Assembly: GCF_001886735.1 (NCBI RefSeq)
Contig: NZ_CP018076.1
Coordinates: 2,976,001 to 3,040,000 of the forward strand
Reading direction: 5' to 3'
Length of the DNA: 64,000 nt
DNA from: Sulfitobacter alexandrii
Lineage (GTDB): Bacteria; Pseudomonadota; Alphaproteobacteria; Rhodobacterales; Rhodobacteraceae
Positions 44,550 through 54,020 of this stretch are shown piece after piece. A model generated the notes under the pieces. The model was not told the origin of the DNA, made no database searches, and was given only the letters and a program-made list of their open reading frames with translations. Numbering within the stretch: position 1 is the stretch's first letter; the number at the start of each line of letters is the position of its first letter. The position numbers were made by a program, and so were the translations under genes.

Positions 44550-45574
44550 CCTTTCTGCGCTACGCGGTCTACCGGTTCCTCACCATGCTGCTCACGCTCT
44601 GGGTGGTGTCGATACTGGTCTTCATCATCATCAACCTGCCGCCCGGCGACTACCTGTCGAACCAGATTGCCGAGCTTCGCGCGACGGGGCAGGCCGAAGG
44701 CGTGGCCAAGGCCGAGTTCCTGCGGACGGAATACGCGCTCGACCGGCCTTTGTGGGAGCAATACCTGATCTGGGTCGGCTTCGCCCCCGGCCCGAACGGG
44801 TTCTCCGGCCTGATCCAGGGCAATTTCGGCTGGTCCTTCGAATTCGACCAGCCGGTCGCCGAGATCGTGGGCGACGCGCTGTGGCTGACGGTGCTGGTGA
44901 ACCTCGCCGCGGTGCTGTTCGTCTACGTGGTGGCCCTGCCGCTGGGCGTTCTGGCGGCGGCCAAGGCGGAGACATGGGCCGATTACACCGCCGGGTTCGC
45001 CGGTTACCTCGGCCTTGCCACGCCGAACTTCCTGCTGGCGCTGATCCTGTTCTATTACGGGCACAAGTATTTCGACATTCCCATCGGCGGCCTGATGGAC
45101 CCGACCTTCGAGGGCGAGCCGCTGAGCTGGGCCAAGATCAAGTCCATCGCCATCCACCTGATCGTGCCCACCTTCGTCATCGGCACCTCCGGGGCGGCGG
45201 CGATGATGCAGCGGCTGCGCGCCAACATGCTGGACGAGTTGAGCAAGCCCTACGTCGAAACGGCGCGGGCAAAGGGGCTGGCCCCGGCACGGCTGCTGGC
45301 GAAGTATCCGCTGCGCATGGCCTTCAACCCCTTCGTGGCCGATATCGGCAACCTGCTGCCCGCCATGGTGTCGGGATCGGTGCTGGTGTCGGTCGTGCTG
45401 GCCCTGCCCACCATCGGGCCCGCGCTTCTGGCTGCGCTGAAAAGCCAGGATCAGTTCCTGGCCGCCTTCGTCCTGATGTTCGTGGCGCTTCTGACGCTCG
45501 TGGGCACGATGATCTCGGACATGCTGCTGGTGCTGCTCGACCCGCGCATCCGCTACGGGGCGCGTGACGCATGA
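44546..45574 (+). CDS. ABC transporter permease, DppB-like
   Basis: A 342-residue membrane permease with the N-terminal RYAVYRFLTMLLTLWVVSIL helix and the coupling loop ETARAKGLAPARLLAKYPLR near residue 235. GNFGWSFEF is a DppB-type mark. It overlaps the SBP stop (ATGA) and the next permease start (ATGA). Confidence 0.92.
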   Translation: MTFLRYAVYRFLTMLLTLWVVSILVFIIINLPPGDYLSNQIAELRATGQAEGVAKAEFLRTEYALDRPLWEQYLIWVGFAPGPNGFSGLIQGNFGWSFEFDQPVAEIVGDALWLTVLVNLAAVLFVYVVALPLGVLAAAKAETWADYTAGFAGYLGLATPNFLLALILFYYGHKYFDIPIGGLMDPTFEGEPLSWAKIKSIAIHLIVPTFVIGTSGAAAMMQRLRANMLDELSKPYVETARAKGLAPARLLAKYPLRMAFNPFVADIGNLLPAMVSGSVLVSVVLALPTIGPALLAALKSQDQFLAAFVLMFVALLTLVGTMISDMLLVLLDPRIRYGARDA

Positions 45575-46725
45575 GCATCCAGCCCGACAACCGCTACGTC
45601 GACCAGGAACCCTGGTCGGACGACACCGACATCAGCGCCCCGGAACGCGCCGACATGGATGCCTCCGCCGCGCGCCTGACATGGCGCAAGTTCAAGCGGC
45701 ATAAAATCGGGCTGATCTCGGGCGTGTTCCTCCTGCTGTGCTACCTGATGCTTCCCATCGCCGGGTTCATCGCGCCCTACACGCCGAACGAGCGCAGCGC
45801 GGATTACCTCTATGCCCCGCCGCAAAGCGTGAACCTCTGGCACGAGGGGCAGTTCGTCGGTCCTTTCGTCTATCCGATCACCGCCGAGGCGGATCTGGAA
45901 AACTTCCGCTGGACCTATACCACGGACACGACGACGCCGATGCCGCTCGATTTCCTTTGCGAGGGCAGCACGTACAACCTCTTTGGCCTGATCCCCTCGG
46001 ACACCCACCTGTTCTGCGCGCCAGAAGGGGCGACGATCTTTCTGTGGGGGTCCGACAGGCTGGGCCGTGACGTGTTCAGCCGGATTCTCTACGGCGCGCA
46101 GCTTTCGCTGACGGTGGGTCTGATCGGCATCACCGTGTCCTTCCTTCTGGGCATCACCTTCGGCGCACTGGCGGGATATTTCGGCGGCCGGACCGACTGG
46201 ATCGTCAACCGCGTGATCGAGATCCTGCGCTCCCTGCCCGAACTGCCGCTCTGGCTCGCGCTGTCCGCCGCGGTCCCCTCCAACTGGAGCCCGGTGGCCG
46301 TGTTCTTCATCATCTCGATCATCCTCGGCATCCTCGACTGGCCCGGACTGGCCCGCGCGGTACGGTCCAAGTTCCTGTCCCTGCGCGAAGAGGAATTCGT
46401 CAAGGCAGCCGAGATGATGGGCGCCAAACCCGCGCGGGTGATCAGCCGCCACCTGCTGCCCAATTTCATGTCCCACCTGATCGCCAGCGCGACCCTGTCG
46501 ATCCCGGCCATGATCCTGGGTGAAACCGCGCTCAGTTTCCTCGGCCTGGGGCTCCGCGCGCCCGCCGTCAGCTGGGGTGTCATGCTGAACGACGCGCAGA
46601 ACCTGGCCAGCATCGAGATCTACTGGTGGACGGCGATCCCGATGCTGCCGATCATCATCGTGGTGCTTGCGTTCAACTTCCTCGGGGACGGGCTTCGCGC
46701 CTCGCTCGACCCCTACAAGGGCTGA
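45571..46725 (+). CDS. ABC transporter permease, DppC-like (extended)
   Basis: A 384-residue permease. The DppC-type GSDRLGRDVFSRILYGAQLS block is near residue 150 and the coupling loop KAAEMMGAKPARVISRHLLP near residue 290. Between the first helix and the GSDRLGRD block there is a periplasmic stretch of about 80 residues with two cysteines (FLCEGSTYN and LFCAPEG) that might form a disulfide. Last gene of the transporter operon. Confidence 0.92.
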   Translation: MSIQPDNRYVDQEPWSDDTDISAPERADMDASAARLTWRKFKRHKIGLISGVFLLLCYLMLPIAGFIAPYTPNERSADYLYAPPQSVNLWHEGQFVGPFVYPITAEADLENFRWTYTTDTTTPMPLDFLCEGSTYNLFGLIPSDTHLFCAPEGATIFLWGSDRLGRDVFSRILYGAQLSLTVGLIGITVSFLLGITFGALAGYFGGRTDWIVNRVIEILRSLPELPLWLALSAAVPSNWSPVAVFFIISIILGILDWPGLARAVRSKFLSLREEEFVKAAEMMGAKPARVISRHLLPNFMSHLIASATLSIPAMILGETALSFLGLGLRAPAVSWGVMLNDAQNLASIEIYWWTAIPMLPIIIVVLAFNFLGDGLRASLDPYKG

Positions 46726-46767
46726 GGCGCCTTCCGGTACGGGGGGACCAATCTACAGGCCCTGCCC

Positions 46768-46843
46768 TTCTTTATGCCGAAAATACCTCCGGGGAGCGCG
46801 AGGGGCAGCGCCCCTCGCCCCGGTCGGACGGGCGCACGCCCGT
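46768..46843. repeat. Short conserved motif followed by two hairpins, copy 2
   Basis: TTCTTTATGCC followed by AATAC repeats the motif at 5633. Here a hairpin with 9-bp arms GCGAGGGGC and GCCCCTCGC follows, then one with arms ACGGGC and GCCCGT. It lies between convergent genes and could double as a bidirectional terminator. Confidence 0.5.
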
Positions 46844-46854
46844 TCGAAACCGGA

Positions 46855-47628
46855 TCAGGCGTACCAGTCGCCCATCCTGACCTCGATGCCGGTGCCCAGA
46901 CGCTTGGCGAAATCCTCGGGGTCCTGCGTGCCACCGTCCCGGCCCCGGTAGTGATAGGGATAGACATAGGTGGGCGCGAAGTCGGAGACTGCCGAGGCGG
47001 CGGCGTTCACGTCCATGGTGAAGGGCAGGTTCATGCAGACGAAGGCCAGGTCGATGTCCGACAGCTCCCGCATTTCGGGGATGTCTTCGGTGTCGCCCGA
47101 GATGTAGACCCTGAAGCCGTCGAAGTTCAGCACGTAGCCGTTGTCGCGCCCCTGCGGATGAAAGTTCTTGCGCTCCTCGGTGATGTTGTAGGCGGGGATC
47201 GCCTCGATGTTCATGTCGGCGAACTGGGTCATTTCGCCATTCGCCACGGCGTCCGCCCTCGCTTTCATCTCTTCGGGCAGCATGTCGAACACCGCCGGGT
47301 TGGTGATCATGCGGGTGTTTTCAACCACGAGTTCCGCAAGGGTGTCGGCATTGTAATGGTCGCCATGCTCGTGGGTGATCAGGATGAGATCGGCCGCCGG
47401 GAAATCCGCGTACTGGGCGGGCTCGCCGACCGGATCCACGTAGATCGTGCCCTTGGGTGTCTCCATGACGAAAGACGCGTGCGACACCGGATGCACGGTG
47501 ATCGGACCCGCCCCGGTCTCGAAGGTGTCGCCCGCATGCGCTGCGGCGCGGGCAGCGTAGGGCAAGAGCGTGACGGCACCCGCTGCGGCGGCAGAGGTGA
47601 CAAGGAAATGGCGACGGGTCTGTGACAT
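46855..47628 (-). CDS. MBL-fold metallo-hydrolase with Tat-type signal
   Basis: A 257-residue metallo-beta-lactamase-fold protein. The zinc motif is T-H86-E-H88-G-D90-H91 in LITHEHGDHYN, followed by YISGDTEDIPE with a metal aspartate and YPYHYRGRDGG with a further histidine. The start TRRHFLVTSAAAAGAVTLLP is a twin-arginine-like export signal, so the protein is probably periplasmic. It belongs to the UlaG-like branch; substrate unknown. Confidence 0.85.
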   Translation of the reverse strand: MSQTRRHFLVTSAAAAGAVTLLPYAARAAAHAGDTFETGAGPITVHPVSHASFVMETPKGTIYVDPVGEPAQYADFPAADLILITHEHGDHYNADTLAELVVENTRMITNPAVFDMLPEEMKARADAVANGEMTQFADMNIEAIPAYNITEERKNFHPQGRDNGYVLNFDGFRVYISGDTEDIPEMRELSDIDLAFVCMNLPFTMDVNAAASAVSDFAPTYVYPYHYRGRDGGTQDPEDFAKRLGTGIEVRMGDWYA

Positions 47629-47717
47629 GCTGGTCCTCCTGTGCGTTCCGGCAACCAGATAGGGTCGGAACCGGATAGGTCAAAGCGCATCGCGCCATTG
47701 CCCGCCGCCTCGGCGGA

Positions 47718-50156
47718 TCAGCGGTCGTCCCCGGAACCGGACATGCCCTCCATGTCCTCCTCGTCGATATGAGCCTGAGCGGCTGCCGTGATCGCGCGGC
47801 GATCCTCCTCGCTCAGGTCCGCGACCTTGCCGTCCGCCAGCCGCACCGTGACTTCCCGGTGCGCGAACTTGATCCCTTCGCGCTCGAACAGGGCCCGGAT
47901 GTCCTCGTAGACGCGCTTGCGGACCAGCCACTGGTCTCCGGGCTTTGTCATGAACTTGACCCGGATGATCATGGCGCTGTCCTGCATTTCGATCACGCCC
48001 TGCGATTTCAGCGGCTGGATGAAATTGTCGCCGATCACCGGGTCTTCCAGCAATTCCTGTCCCAGCTTCTTGATCAGCTTGCGCACCTTCTCGACGTCCG
48101 TGTCGTAGGTGACGCGCAGCGGCAGTTTCATCATGACCCAGTCGCGGCTGTAATTGGTGATGACCTGCAATTCGCCGAAGGCGATGGTGTGCAGCGCGCC
48201 CAGATGATGGCGCAGCTGGAACGACCGGACGGAAATCTTTTCCACCGTGCCCTTCACGTCGCCCACGTCGAGGTATTCCCCCTTGCGGAAGGCGTCGTCG
48301 AAGAGAAAGAACGCCCCCGCAAAGATGTCGCGCACCAGCGCCTGGCTGCCGAAGCCGATGGCCACGCCGACGATCCCCGCGCCCGCGAACAGGGGCCCGA
48401 CATTGATGCCGAGTTCCATCAGCACGATCAGCACCAGCGTCACCACCACGAGGATCAGGACGAAGTTGCGAAACAGGGGAAGAAGGGTGGCCAGTCGGCT
48501 GGCGGAGGATCCGCCGCCCTCGTCGCCCAGTTCGACCTCGGTTTCCTCTCCGGCCTCCTCCGCGATCTTGTTGTCGATCCAGATGCGGAACGCGTGGTAG
48601 ATCACGTAGCCGATCAGCAGGATGACCAGCACGTCGAGAAAGCGGTCGGCGTAGCTTTCGACCATCTGGGCGCCCTCGTTGTCCCAGATGTAGAAAAAGG
48701 CATAGATGCCCGCGACGAAGGCGAGGATACCTGCCACCCGGCCGGCCAGTGCCTCGAAGGTGTTCAGGTGCTGCTGGTGCATGGTGCCCAGTCGGGCCTC
48801 TTCCTCGGCGACCGCCGCACGGGTCCGGGCCAACTCGCCTTCCAGCCGTTCCTCCTCGGCGCCGTTGCCCTCTCCTTTGGCCGCGGAAGCCAGTTCCGCC
48901 TCCTGGGTTTCTTCCTCGGCCAGTTTCTCGTTCATCCTGCGGATCGCACGCGCCCGCGCGAAGGTGCGTTCGATCACGTAGTTGATGACGCCGTAGACGA
49001 CGATGATCGACAACAGGATGCCGTATGCACCGGCGATCAGGGGGATGGAGGACGGATTGGCCAGCACCAGATCATAGGTCAGTTCAAACCACGCGAAGAA
49101 GACGTAGACGATCATCGCCGGGGCCCAGGCCCGCGACAGGAAACGCACCACCAGGCTGCACTCGGCGATCGGTTTGCCGTTGCGCAGGGCCAGACTGATC
49201 GCGCGACGGTTGACCAGCACCATCAGCACGTTGATCAGCACGATCACGGCTGACATGCCTGCCGACAGAAACGCGTAGACGTCGTAGTTCAGCCCCAGTT
49301 CCGCGATCCAGATCCCGAAGAGGATCGCACAGATGTCCAGAACCGCCAGCGACCAGAGCCAGCGATGCAGTTTCCGGGCGTCGCGATCGCTGAAATGGGG
49401 GATCCGGTATTGGCTGAGGAACGGCGAGAGGATCATGCGCCACAGCCCGGCGACGACCCGGCAGGCGAAGTAGCCGATGTTGATGAGACTGACGGTGAAT
49501 TGCATCGCCGTGTCTTCGAGGGTGCCGAAGATCAGGAACCCCAGAATGTATGCGACCAGCATCGACACGAGGATGCCGAGCACGCCCACCCCGAAGCGCA
49601 TGACGAGAAAGGGCATCTTCTCGACATAGCCACGCGGGTTCTCCATGACCCGAGAGGTGACGAAACCGCGCGCGATGCGCCTGCCGAACACGTACCGTTC
49701 GAACAGGGCCCCGACCCCGAAGAGCCCGAGGCTGATCAGCAGCGCCTTGCCGAACGCCCAGAGCGTGCCGTCCGGGCTGGCCGCGCGCAGGATGTAGAGC
49801 ACCTCGTTCACCGCGTTCGGCAACAGCAAAAGCCGTTCGACCAGTGCGGCCCGGAAGCGCACGACCCTGTCCTGCGCCGCCATCAGCGGCGACTTGGTGT
49901 CCTGCTCCGTGGCCGCGGGTGTCTCGGCGGGCACTTCCGCCGGCCGGTTCAGGATATTGCCATCGGTGTCGATGACGATCACGCCGACACCGCTTTCGCT
50001 CGCCTGACGTATGATGCGCCCGATCTCGCCGCCGTTCTCCGGCGCAGGGTCGGATCCGTCGGTCGCCAGAAGCGGGCCGGCCACCTGCGCCACCCCGTCC
50101 TGCGGCGTGAGGAAGAACATCGCCAGCGTCATGAAAAGCAACATCAGGTAGTGCAT
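47718..50156 (-). CDS. Large mechanosensitive channel, MscS family
   Basis: An 812-residue membrane protein. A signal-like helix (MHYLMLLFMTLAMFFLTPQDG) is followed by a periplasmic region, many helices between residues about 125 and 480, and a charged, probably coiled-coil stretch at about 420-475 (EEERLEGELARTRAAVAEEE). The MscS pore and beta domain come near the end: AGAGIVGVAIGFGSQALVRD and FQLRHHLGALHTIAFGE. It opens under membrane tension to release solutes in hypo-osmotic shock. Start chosen at the ATG that begins the signal helix. Confidence 0.9.
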   Translation of the reverse strand: MHYLMLLFMTLAMFFLTPQDGVAQVAGPLLATDGSDPAPENGGEIGRIIRQASESGVGVIVIDTDGNILNRPAEVPAETPAATEQDTKSPLMAAQDRVVRFRAALVERLLLLPNAVNEVLYILRAASPDGTLWAFGKALLISLGLFGVGALFERYVFGRRIARGFVTSRVMENPRGYVEKMPFLVMRFGVGVLGILVSMLVAYILGFLIFGTLEDTAMQFTVSLINIGYFACRVVAGLWRMILSPFLSQYRIPHFSDRDARKLHRWLWSLAVLDICAILFGIWIAELGLNYDVYAFLSAGMSAVIVLINVLMVLVNRRAISLALRNGKPIAECSLVVRFLSRAWAPAMIVYVFFAWFELTYDLVLANPSSIPLIAGAYGILLSIIVVYGVINYVIERTFARARAIRRMNEKLAEEETQEAELASAAKGEGNGAEEERLEGELARTRAAVAEEEARLGTMHQQHLNTFEALAGRVAGILAFVAGIYAFFYIWDNEGAQMVESYADRFLDVLVILLIGYVIYHAFRIWIDNKIAEEAGEETEVELGDEGGGSSASRLATLLPLFRNFVLILVVVTLVLIVLMELGINVGPLFAGAGIVGVAIGFGSQALVRDIFAGAFFLFDDAFRKGEYLDVGDVKGTVEKISVRSFQLRHHLGALHTIAFGELQVITNYSRDWVMMKLPLRVTYDTDVEKVRKLIKKLGQELLEDPVIGDNFIQPLKSQGVIEMQDSAMIIRVKFMTKPGDQWLVRKRVYEDIRALFEREGIKFAHREVTVRLADGKVADLSEEDRRAITAAAQAHIDEEDMEGMSGSGDDR

Positions 50157-50342
50157 AGCGTCCCCCGCCGACCGACCGGAACACGCTATGTCACGGGACA
50201 CTTTATTGCAATCGCGGCAACGCCGCCCGGCGCGGCGTGCAGGCCGAATTTTTGCGGCTGAGGTTTTGCAAGACACTGCAATCTGTGCCATAGCGGGTTG
50301 CAGGCGCCACGGGCTGCCATACTGAAACCGGAAAGATTGCCC

Positions 50343-50471
50343 ATGACGCATCCTGCCCGCCTTCACCTGCCGTTTTCCGTGCAGGGTCTTCCCGCCATCT
50401 TTCCCCGGACACGCGCAGGCCGCCGCGGCGACAGGCGCATCAGTCGATCTGGCCCCCGGGTCGCCGCCTGA
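50343..50471 (+). CDS. Possible 42-residue leader peptide ahead of the glycan operon
   Basis: A short frame beginning MTHPARLHLPFSVQG, with GGAAAG 9 bases upstream, ends in TGATG that overlaps the start codon of the first glycosyltransferase. That is the junction type used throughout the operon. The product is arginine-rich at its end and resembles nothing I know. Codon third positions are less GC-rich than in neighbours, so it may be non-coding. The rest of the 314-base gap to the channel gene shows nothing clear. Confidence 0.3.
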   Translation: MTHPARLHLPFSVQGLPAIFPRTRAGRRGDRRISRSGPRVAA

Positions 50472-51712
50472 TGAATTCCGAACCGAAGCGGGGCCAGATG
50501 GAGCAGATGTCCGAGACCGTCAGCATGGCCCGCCGCGCCACGTCGCGACGCATCATGTTCTACAGTCACGACACCTTCGGGCTGGGCCACCTGCGGCGGT
50601 CGCGTGCGCTGGCGACGGCGCTGACCAAGGGCGACGACAAATCGTCGGCGATCATCCTGACGGGCTCTCCGGTCGCGGGGCGCTTCACCTTTCCCGAAAG
50701 GGTCGATCACATCCGCCTGCCCGGCGTGACCAAGCTGCCCGACGGGTCCTACATCAGCCAGACGCTGGGCATGGACATCGACCAGACGACATCGCTGCGC
50801 GCCGGGCTGATCCAGACCTCGGTGGAGCAATACCAGCCCGACCTGCTGATCGTGGACAAGGAACCGACCGGCTTTCGCGGAGAGCTGCTGCCGACGCTGG
50901 AATGGCTCGAGCGCAAGGGCAAGGTTCCCTGCGTGCTGGGCCTGCGGGACGTGCTGGACGAACCCGGGGTGATCGCGGCCGAGTGGGCGCGCAAGGGCGC
51001 CATCGAGGCGACGGAACGCTTCTATGACGAGATCTGGGTCTATGGTGCCCGCGATGTCTATGATCCGACCGAGGGGCTGGCGCTTTCCGAAGCCACCCGC
51101 GCCCGGATGCACTGGACGGGCTACCTGCGCCGCACCGTCACCGATGCGTCCGAGGTGCCCGACCGCCCCTACATCCTGATTACGCCGGGCGGCGGCGGGG
51201 ATGGCGCCGCCATGGTGTCGCTGGTGCTGGAAGCCTACGAGAACGATCCCTCGCTGGGACCGGACGCGGTGCTGGTCTACGGCCCCTTCCTGTCGGGCGA
51301 GGTCCGCGCGGCCTTTGACGCGCGGGTGGCCAGGCTGGGCGGGCGGGTCATCGCGACCGGTTTCGACAGCCGGATCGAAGCCCTTTTCGCCCGGGCCGAA
51401 GGCGTGATCTGCATGGGGGGCTACAACACGTTCTGCGAGGTGCTCTCCTTTGACAAGCCGGCGATCATCGTGCCGCGCACCAAGCCGCGGCTCGAACAGT
51501 GGATCAGGGCCAGCCGGGCCGAACAGCGCGGGCTGGTTCGGATGCTGGACGAAACCCGCGACGGCATGACCGCCGAGGCGATGATCGACGCGATCCGCGC
51601 GCTGCCCCGACAGGCAAGGCCGTCGCAGGCCGGCGCGGACGGTCTTCTGGACGGGCTGGACGTGGTCGTGGCACGGGCGCGGGCCCTGATGGCCGGGGAG
51701 CCGCGCGGGTGA
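50471..51712 (+). CDS. Glycosyltransferase, MurG-like fold (COG4671 type)
   Basis: A 413-residue predicted GT-B glycosyltransferase. RRIMFYSHDTFGLGHLRRSRALATAL (residues about 26-51) is the N-terminal sugar-acceptor loop of this group, with ITPGGGGDGAAMV and ICMGGYNTFCEVLSF as the donor-binding C-terminal parts. The first 25 residues are poorly supported and a later start at one of several in-frame ATGs is possible. It heads a seven-gene operon with overlapping starts, and gene 5 of the operon is its paralogue. Confidence 0.85.
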   Translation: MNSEPKRGQMEQMSETVSMARRATSRRIMFYSHDTFGLGHLRRSRALATALTKGDDKSSAIILTGSPVAGRFTFPERVDHIRLPGVTKLPDGSYISQTLGMDIDQTTSLRAGLIQTSVEQYQPDLLIVDKEPTGFRGELLPTLEWLERKGKVPCVLGLRDVLDEPGVIAAEWARKGAIEATERFYDEIWVYGARDVYDPTEGLALSEATRARMHWTGYLRRTVTDASEVPDRPYILITPGGGGDGAAMVSLVLEAYENDPSLGPDAVLVYGPFLSGEVRAAFDARVARLGGRVIATGFDSRIEALFARAEGVICMGGYNTFCEVLSFDKPAIIVPRTKPRLEQWIRASRAEQRGLVRMLDETRDGMTAEAMIDAIRALPRQARPSQAGADGLLDGLDVVVARARALMAGEPRG

Positions 51713-52950
51713 CTGCGCAAAGGCTGGCCGTGGTGGTCAAGGGCTGGCCCCGCCTGTCGGAGACCTTCATCGCCCAGGAGCTTGTCGCGCTGGAGGAAGC
51801 CGGGCTGGATTTCGACATCTGGTCGCTGCGGCACCCGACCGACCGCAAGACGCATCCGCTGCACGACCGGCTGCAGGCGCAGGTGCGGTACCTGCCGGAA
51901 TACCTGCGCGATGAACCGAGGCGCGTCGCACGCGCGGTCGGCGCAGCTGCTGACCTGCCCGGCTTCGACGCCGCTGCCGCTGCCTATGCCGCCGATCTGG
52001 AGCGCGACGATACGCCGAACCGCCGCCGCCGCTGGGGGCAGGCCTGCGTCATGGCCCACGAGATGCCGCAGGACGTGGCGGGGCTTTACGCCCATTTCCT
52101 GCACACGCCGTCCTCGGTCGCGCGGTATGCCGCGATCCTGCGGGGGGTGCCGTGGTCGTTTTCCGCCCACGCCAAGGACATCTGGACCTCGCCCGAATGG
52201 GAGCTGCGCGAAAAGCTGTCGGCCCGGCACCACGGCGCGGCCTTCGGCGCGACCTGCACAGCCTTCGGCGCGGCGCATCTTCAGGGGCTGGCCGATACGC
52301 CGCCCCGGGTCGACCTTGTCTATCACGGTCTGGATCTCGACCGTTTTCCGGCCCCGCCCGACCGGACGCCGCGCGCGCCGGACGAGCGGTTCCACATGAT
52401 CTCCGTCGGACGGCTGGTCGAGAAAAAGGGCTTCGACAACCTGATCGACGCGCTGGCGCTGCTGCCCGCCAGCCTCGACTGGCACTGGACCCATATCGGT
52501 GGCGGGGCACTGGATGGGCAGATGCGCGCACGGGCCGAGGCGCATGGCATCGCGGATCGGATCACGTGGCGCGGCGCCTGCGACCAGCCGGAAGTGATCG
52601 CGGCGATGCGCGCCGCCGACCTGTTCGTGCTGCCCTCGCGGATCGCCGCGGACGGGGACCGCGACGGCTTGCCCAACGTGCTGATGGAGGCGGCGAGCCA
52701 GAAGCTGCCGATCCTGAGCACGCCGGTTTCCGCCATTCCCGAGTTCATCGAGGATGGCACCCACGGTTTCCTGAGCGACGATGCGCCGGACAAGCTGGCC
52801 GCCGCGATGGCAGGGCTCGCCGCCGATCCCGCCCGCGCCGGACGGCTGGCCGAGGCGGCCTATCGGCGACTGACGTCGGACTTCGTGATGCAGCCGGGGA
52901 TCGCGCACCTGCGGCAACGGCTGGGCGCGATGCTCGCACGGGGCGCCTGA
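51709..52950 (+). CDS. Glycosyltransferase family 4
   Basis: A 413-residue retaining GT-B enzyme starting at GTG within the previous stop (GTGA). VVVKGWPRLSETFIAQE is the classic N-terminus of this branch, and HAKDIWTSPEWELREKL and ISVGRLVEKKGFDNLIDAL follow. The donor-site E-x7-E region is near LPNVLMEAASQKLPIL. Acts in the cytoplasm on a lipid- or protein-linked acceptor by family; the sugar is unknown. Confidence 0.88.
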   Translation: MTAQRLAVVVKGWPRLSETFIAQELVALEEAGLDFDIWSLRHPTDRKTHPLHDRLQAQVRYLPEYLRDEPRRVARAVGAAADLPGFDAAAAAYAADLERDDTPNRRRRWGQACVMAHEMPQDVAGLYAHFLHTPSSVARYAAILRGVPWSFSAHAKDIWTSPEWELREKLSARHHGAAFGATCTAFGAAHLQGLADTPPRVDLVYHGLDLDRFPAPPDRTPRAPDERFHMISVGRLVEKKGFDNLIDALALLPASLDWHWTHIGGGALDGQMRARAEAHGIADRITWRGACDQPEVIAAMRAADLFVLPSRIAADGDRDGLPNVLMEAASQKLPILSTPVSAIPEFIEDGTHGFLSDDAPDKLAAAMAGLAADPARAGRLAEAAYRRLTSDFVMQPGIAHLRQRLGAMLARGA

Positions 52951-54020
52951 TGCGCCTCGCCTTCTATGCGCCCCTCAAACCGCCCGACCACCCCGTGCCA
53001 TCTGGGGACCGGGCAATGGCGCGTGGCCTGATGGCCGCGCTGCAGGGGATGCCCGCCGAGGTCACGCTGGCCAGCACCCTGCGCAGCCGGGACGGTGCGG
53101 GGAACCCCGCGTTCCAGTCCCGGACGATGGCTTTGGCAGAGACCGAGATCGCCCAGCTGGTCCGGCAGGGCCGCGCGGCCCGGTGGCAAGCGTGGATCAG
53201 CTATCACAACTACTACAAGGCGCCGGACCTGATCGGCCCCGCCGTGGCCCGGACGCTTGGCATCCCCTACCTACAGGTGGAATCGACCCGCGCCCGCAAA
53301 CGGCTCGTGGGCCCCTGGGCCGCCTATGCCACCGCGGCCGAGTCGGCGGCGGACGCCGCTTCGGTCATCTTCCACGTCACCGAACGCGATGCGGAGACCC
53401 TGCGCCGGCACGCGCCGGCGGGACAGCGCCTGATTCCGCTGCGCCCGTTTCTCGACCGCAGCAGCCTGCCGGCGCCCTCAACCCGAACCGGGCCCATGCT
53501 AAGTGTCGGCATGATGCGCGCGGGCGACAAGCTCTCCTCCTACCGCATCATCGCGGAAACCCTCGCGCTGCTGCCCGGCGACTGGCGGCTCGAGATCGCG
53601 GGGGATGGCCCCGCGCGGGAGCGGGTGGCGCAGCTCATGGCGCCTTTCGGGGGCCGGGTGCGCCTGCTGGGCGCCTTGTCCGAAACCGAACTCGCGGAGG
53701 CCTACGGTACGGCCTCGCTGATGTTCTGGCCCGGCGTGAACGAGGCCTTCGGGCTGAGCTACATCGAGGCGCAGGCGGCCGGCGTACCGGTGGTGGCACA
53801 GGACCGGCCCGGCGTGCGCGATGTCCTTGCGCCCGGCACCTATCCCCCGCCGGAAGCGGGTGCCGCCCCGCTCGCCGACATGCTGGCGACGCTGCTGGCA
53901 GACCCTGACCTCGGGGCGCGACGGGGCGATGCTGCACGCGCCCATGTGAAACAGCATCACCTGAGGCCCGCCGCGATCGACAGCCTGCGCGCGGGCCTCG
54001 CCGCCGCGGGGGTGACATGA
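52950..54020 (+). CDS. Glycosyltransferase family 1/4-like
   Basis: A 356-residue GT-B protein with the N-terminal AFYAPLKPPDHPVPSGDRAM block and a C-terminal donor region FWPGVNEAFGLSYIEAQAAG with the E-x7-E pattern. ATG overlaps the previous stop (TGATG) and its own stop overlaps the next start (ATGA). It is the third glycosyltransferase in a row. Confidence 0.85.
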   Translation: MRLAFYAPLKPPDHPVPSGDRAMARGLMAALQGMPAEVTLASTLRSRDGAGNPAFQSRTMALAETEIAQLVRQGRAARWQAWISYHNYYKAPDLIGPAVARTLGIPYLQVESTRARKRLVGPWAAYATAAESAADAASVIFHVTERDAETLRRHAPAGQRLIPLRPFLDRSSLPAPSTRTGPMLSVGMMRAGDKLSSYRIIAETLALLPGDWRLEIAGDGPARERVAQLMAPFGGRVRLLGALSETELAEAYGTASLMFWPGVNEAFGLSYIEAQAAGVPVVAQDRPGVRDVLAPGTYPPPEAGAAPLADMLATLLADPDLGARRGDAARAHVKQHHLRPAAIDSLRAGLAAAGVT

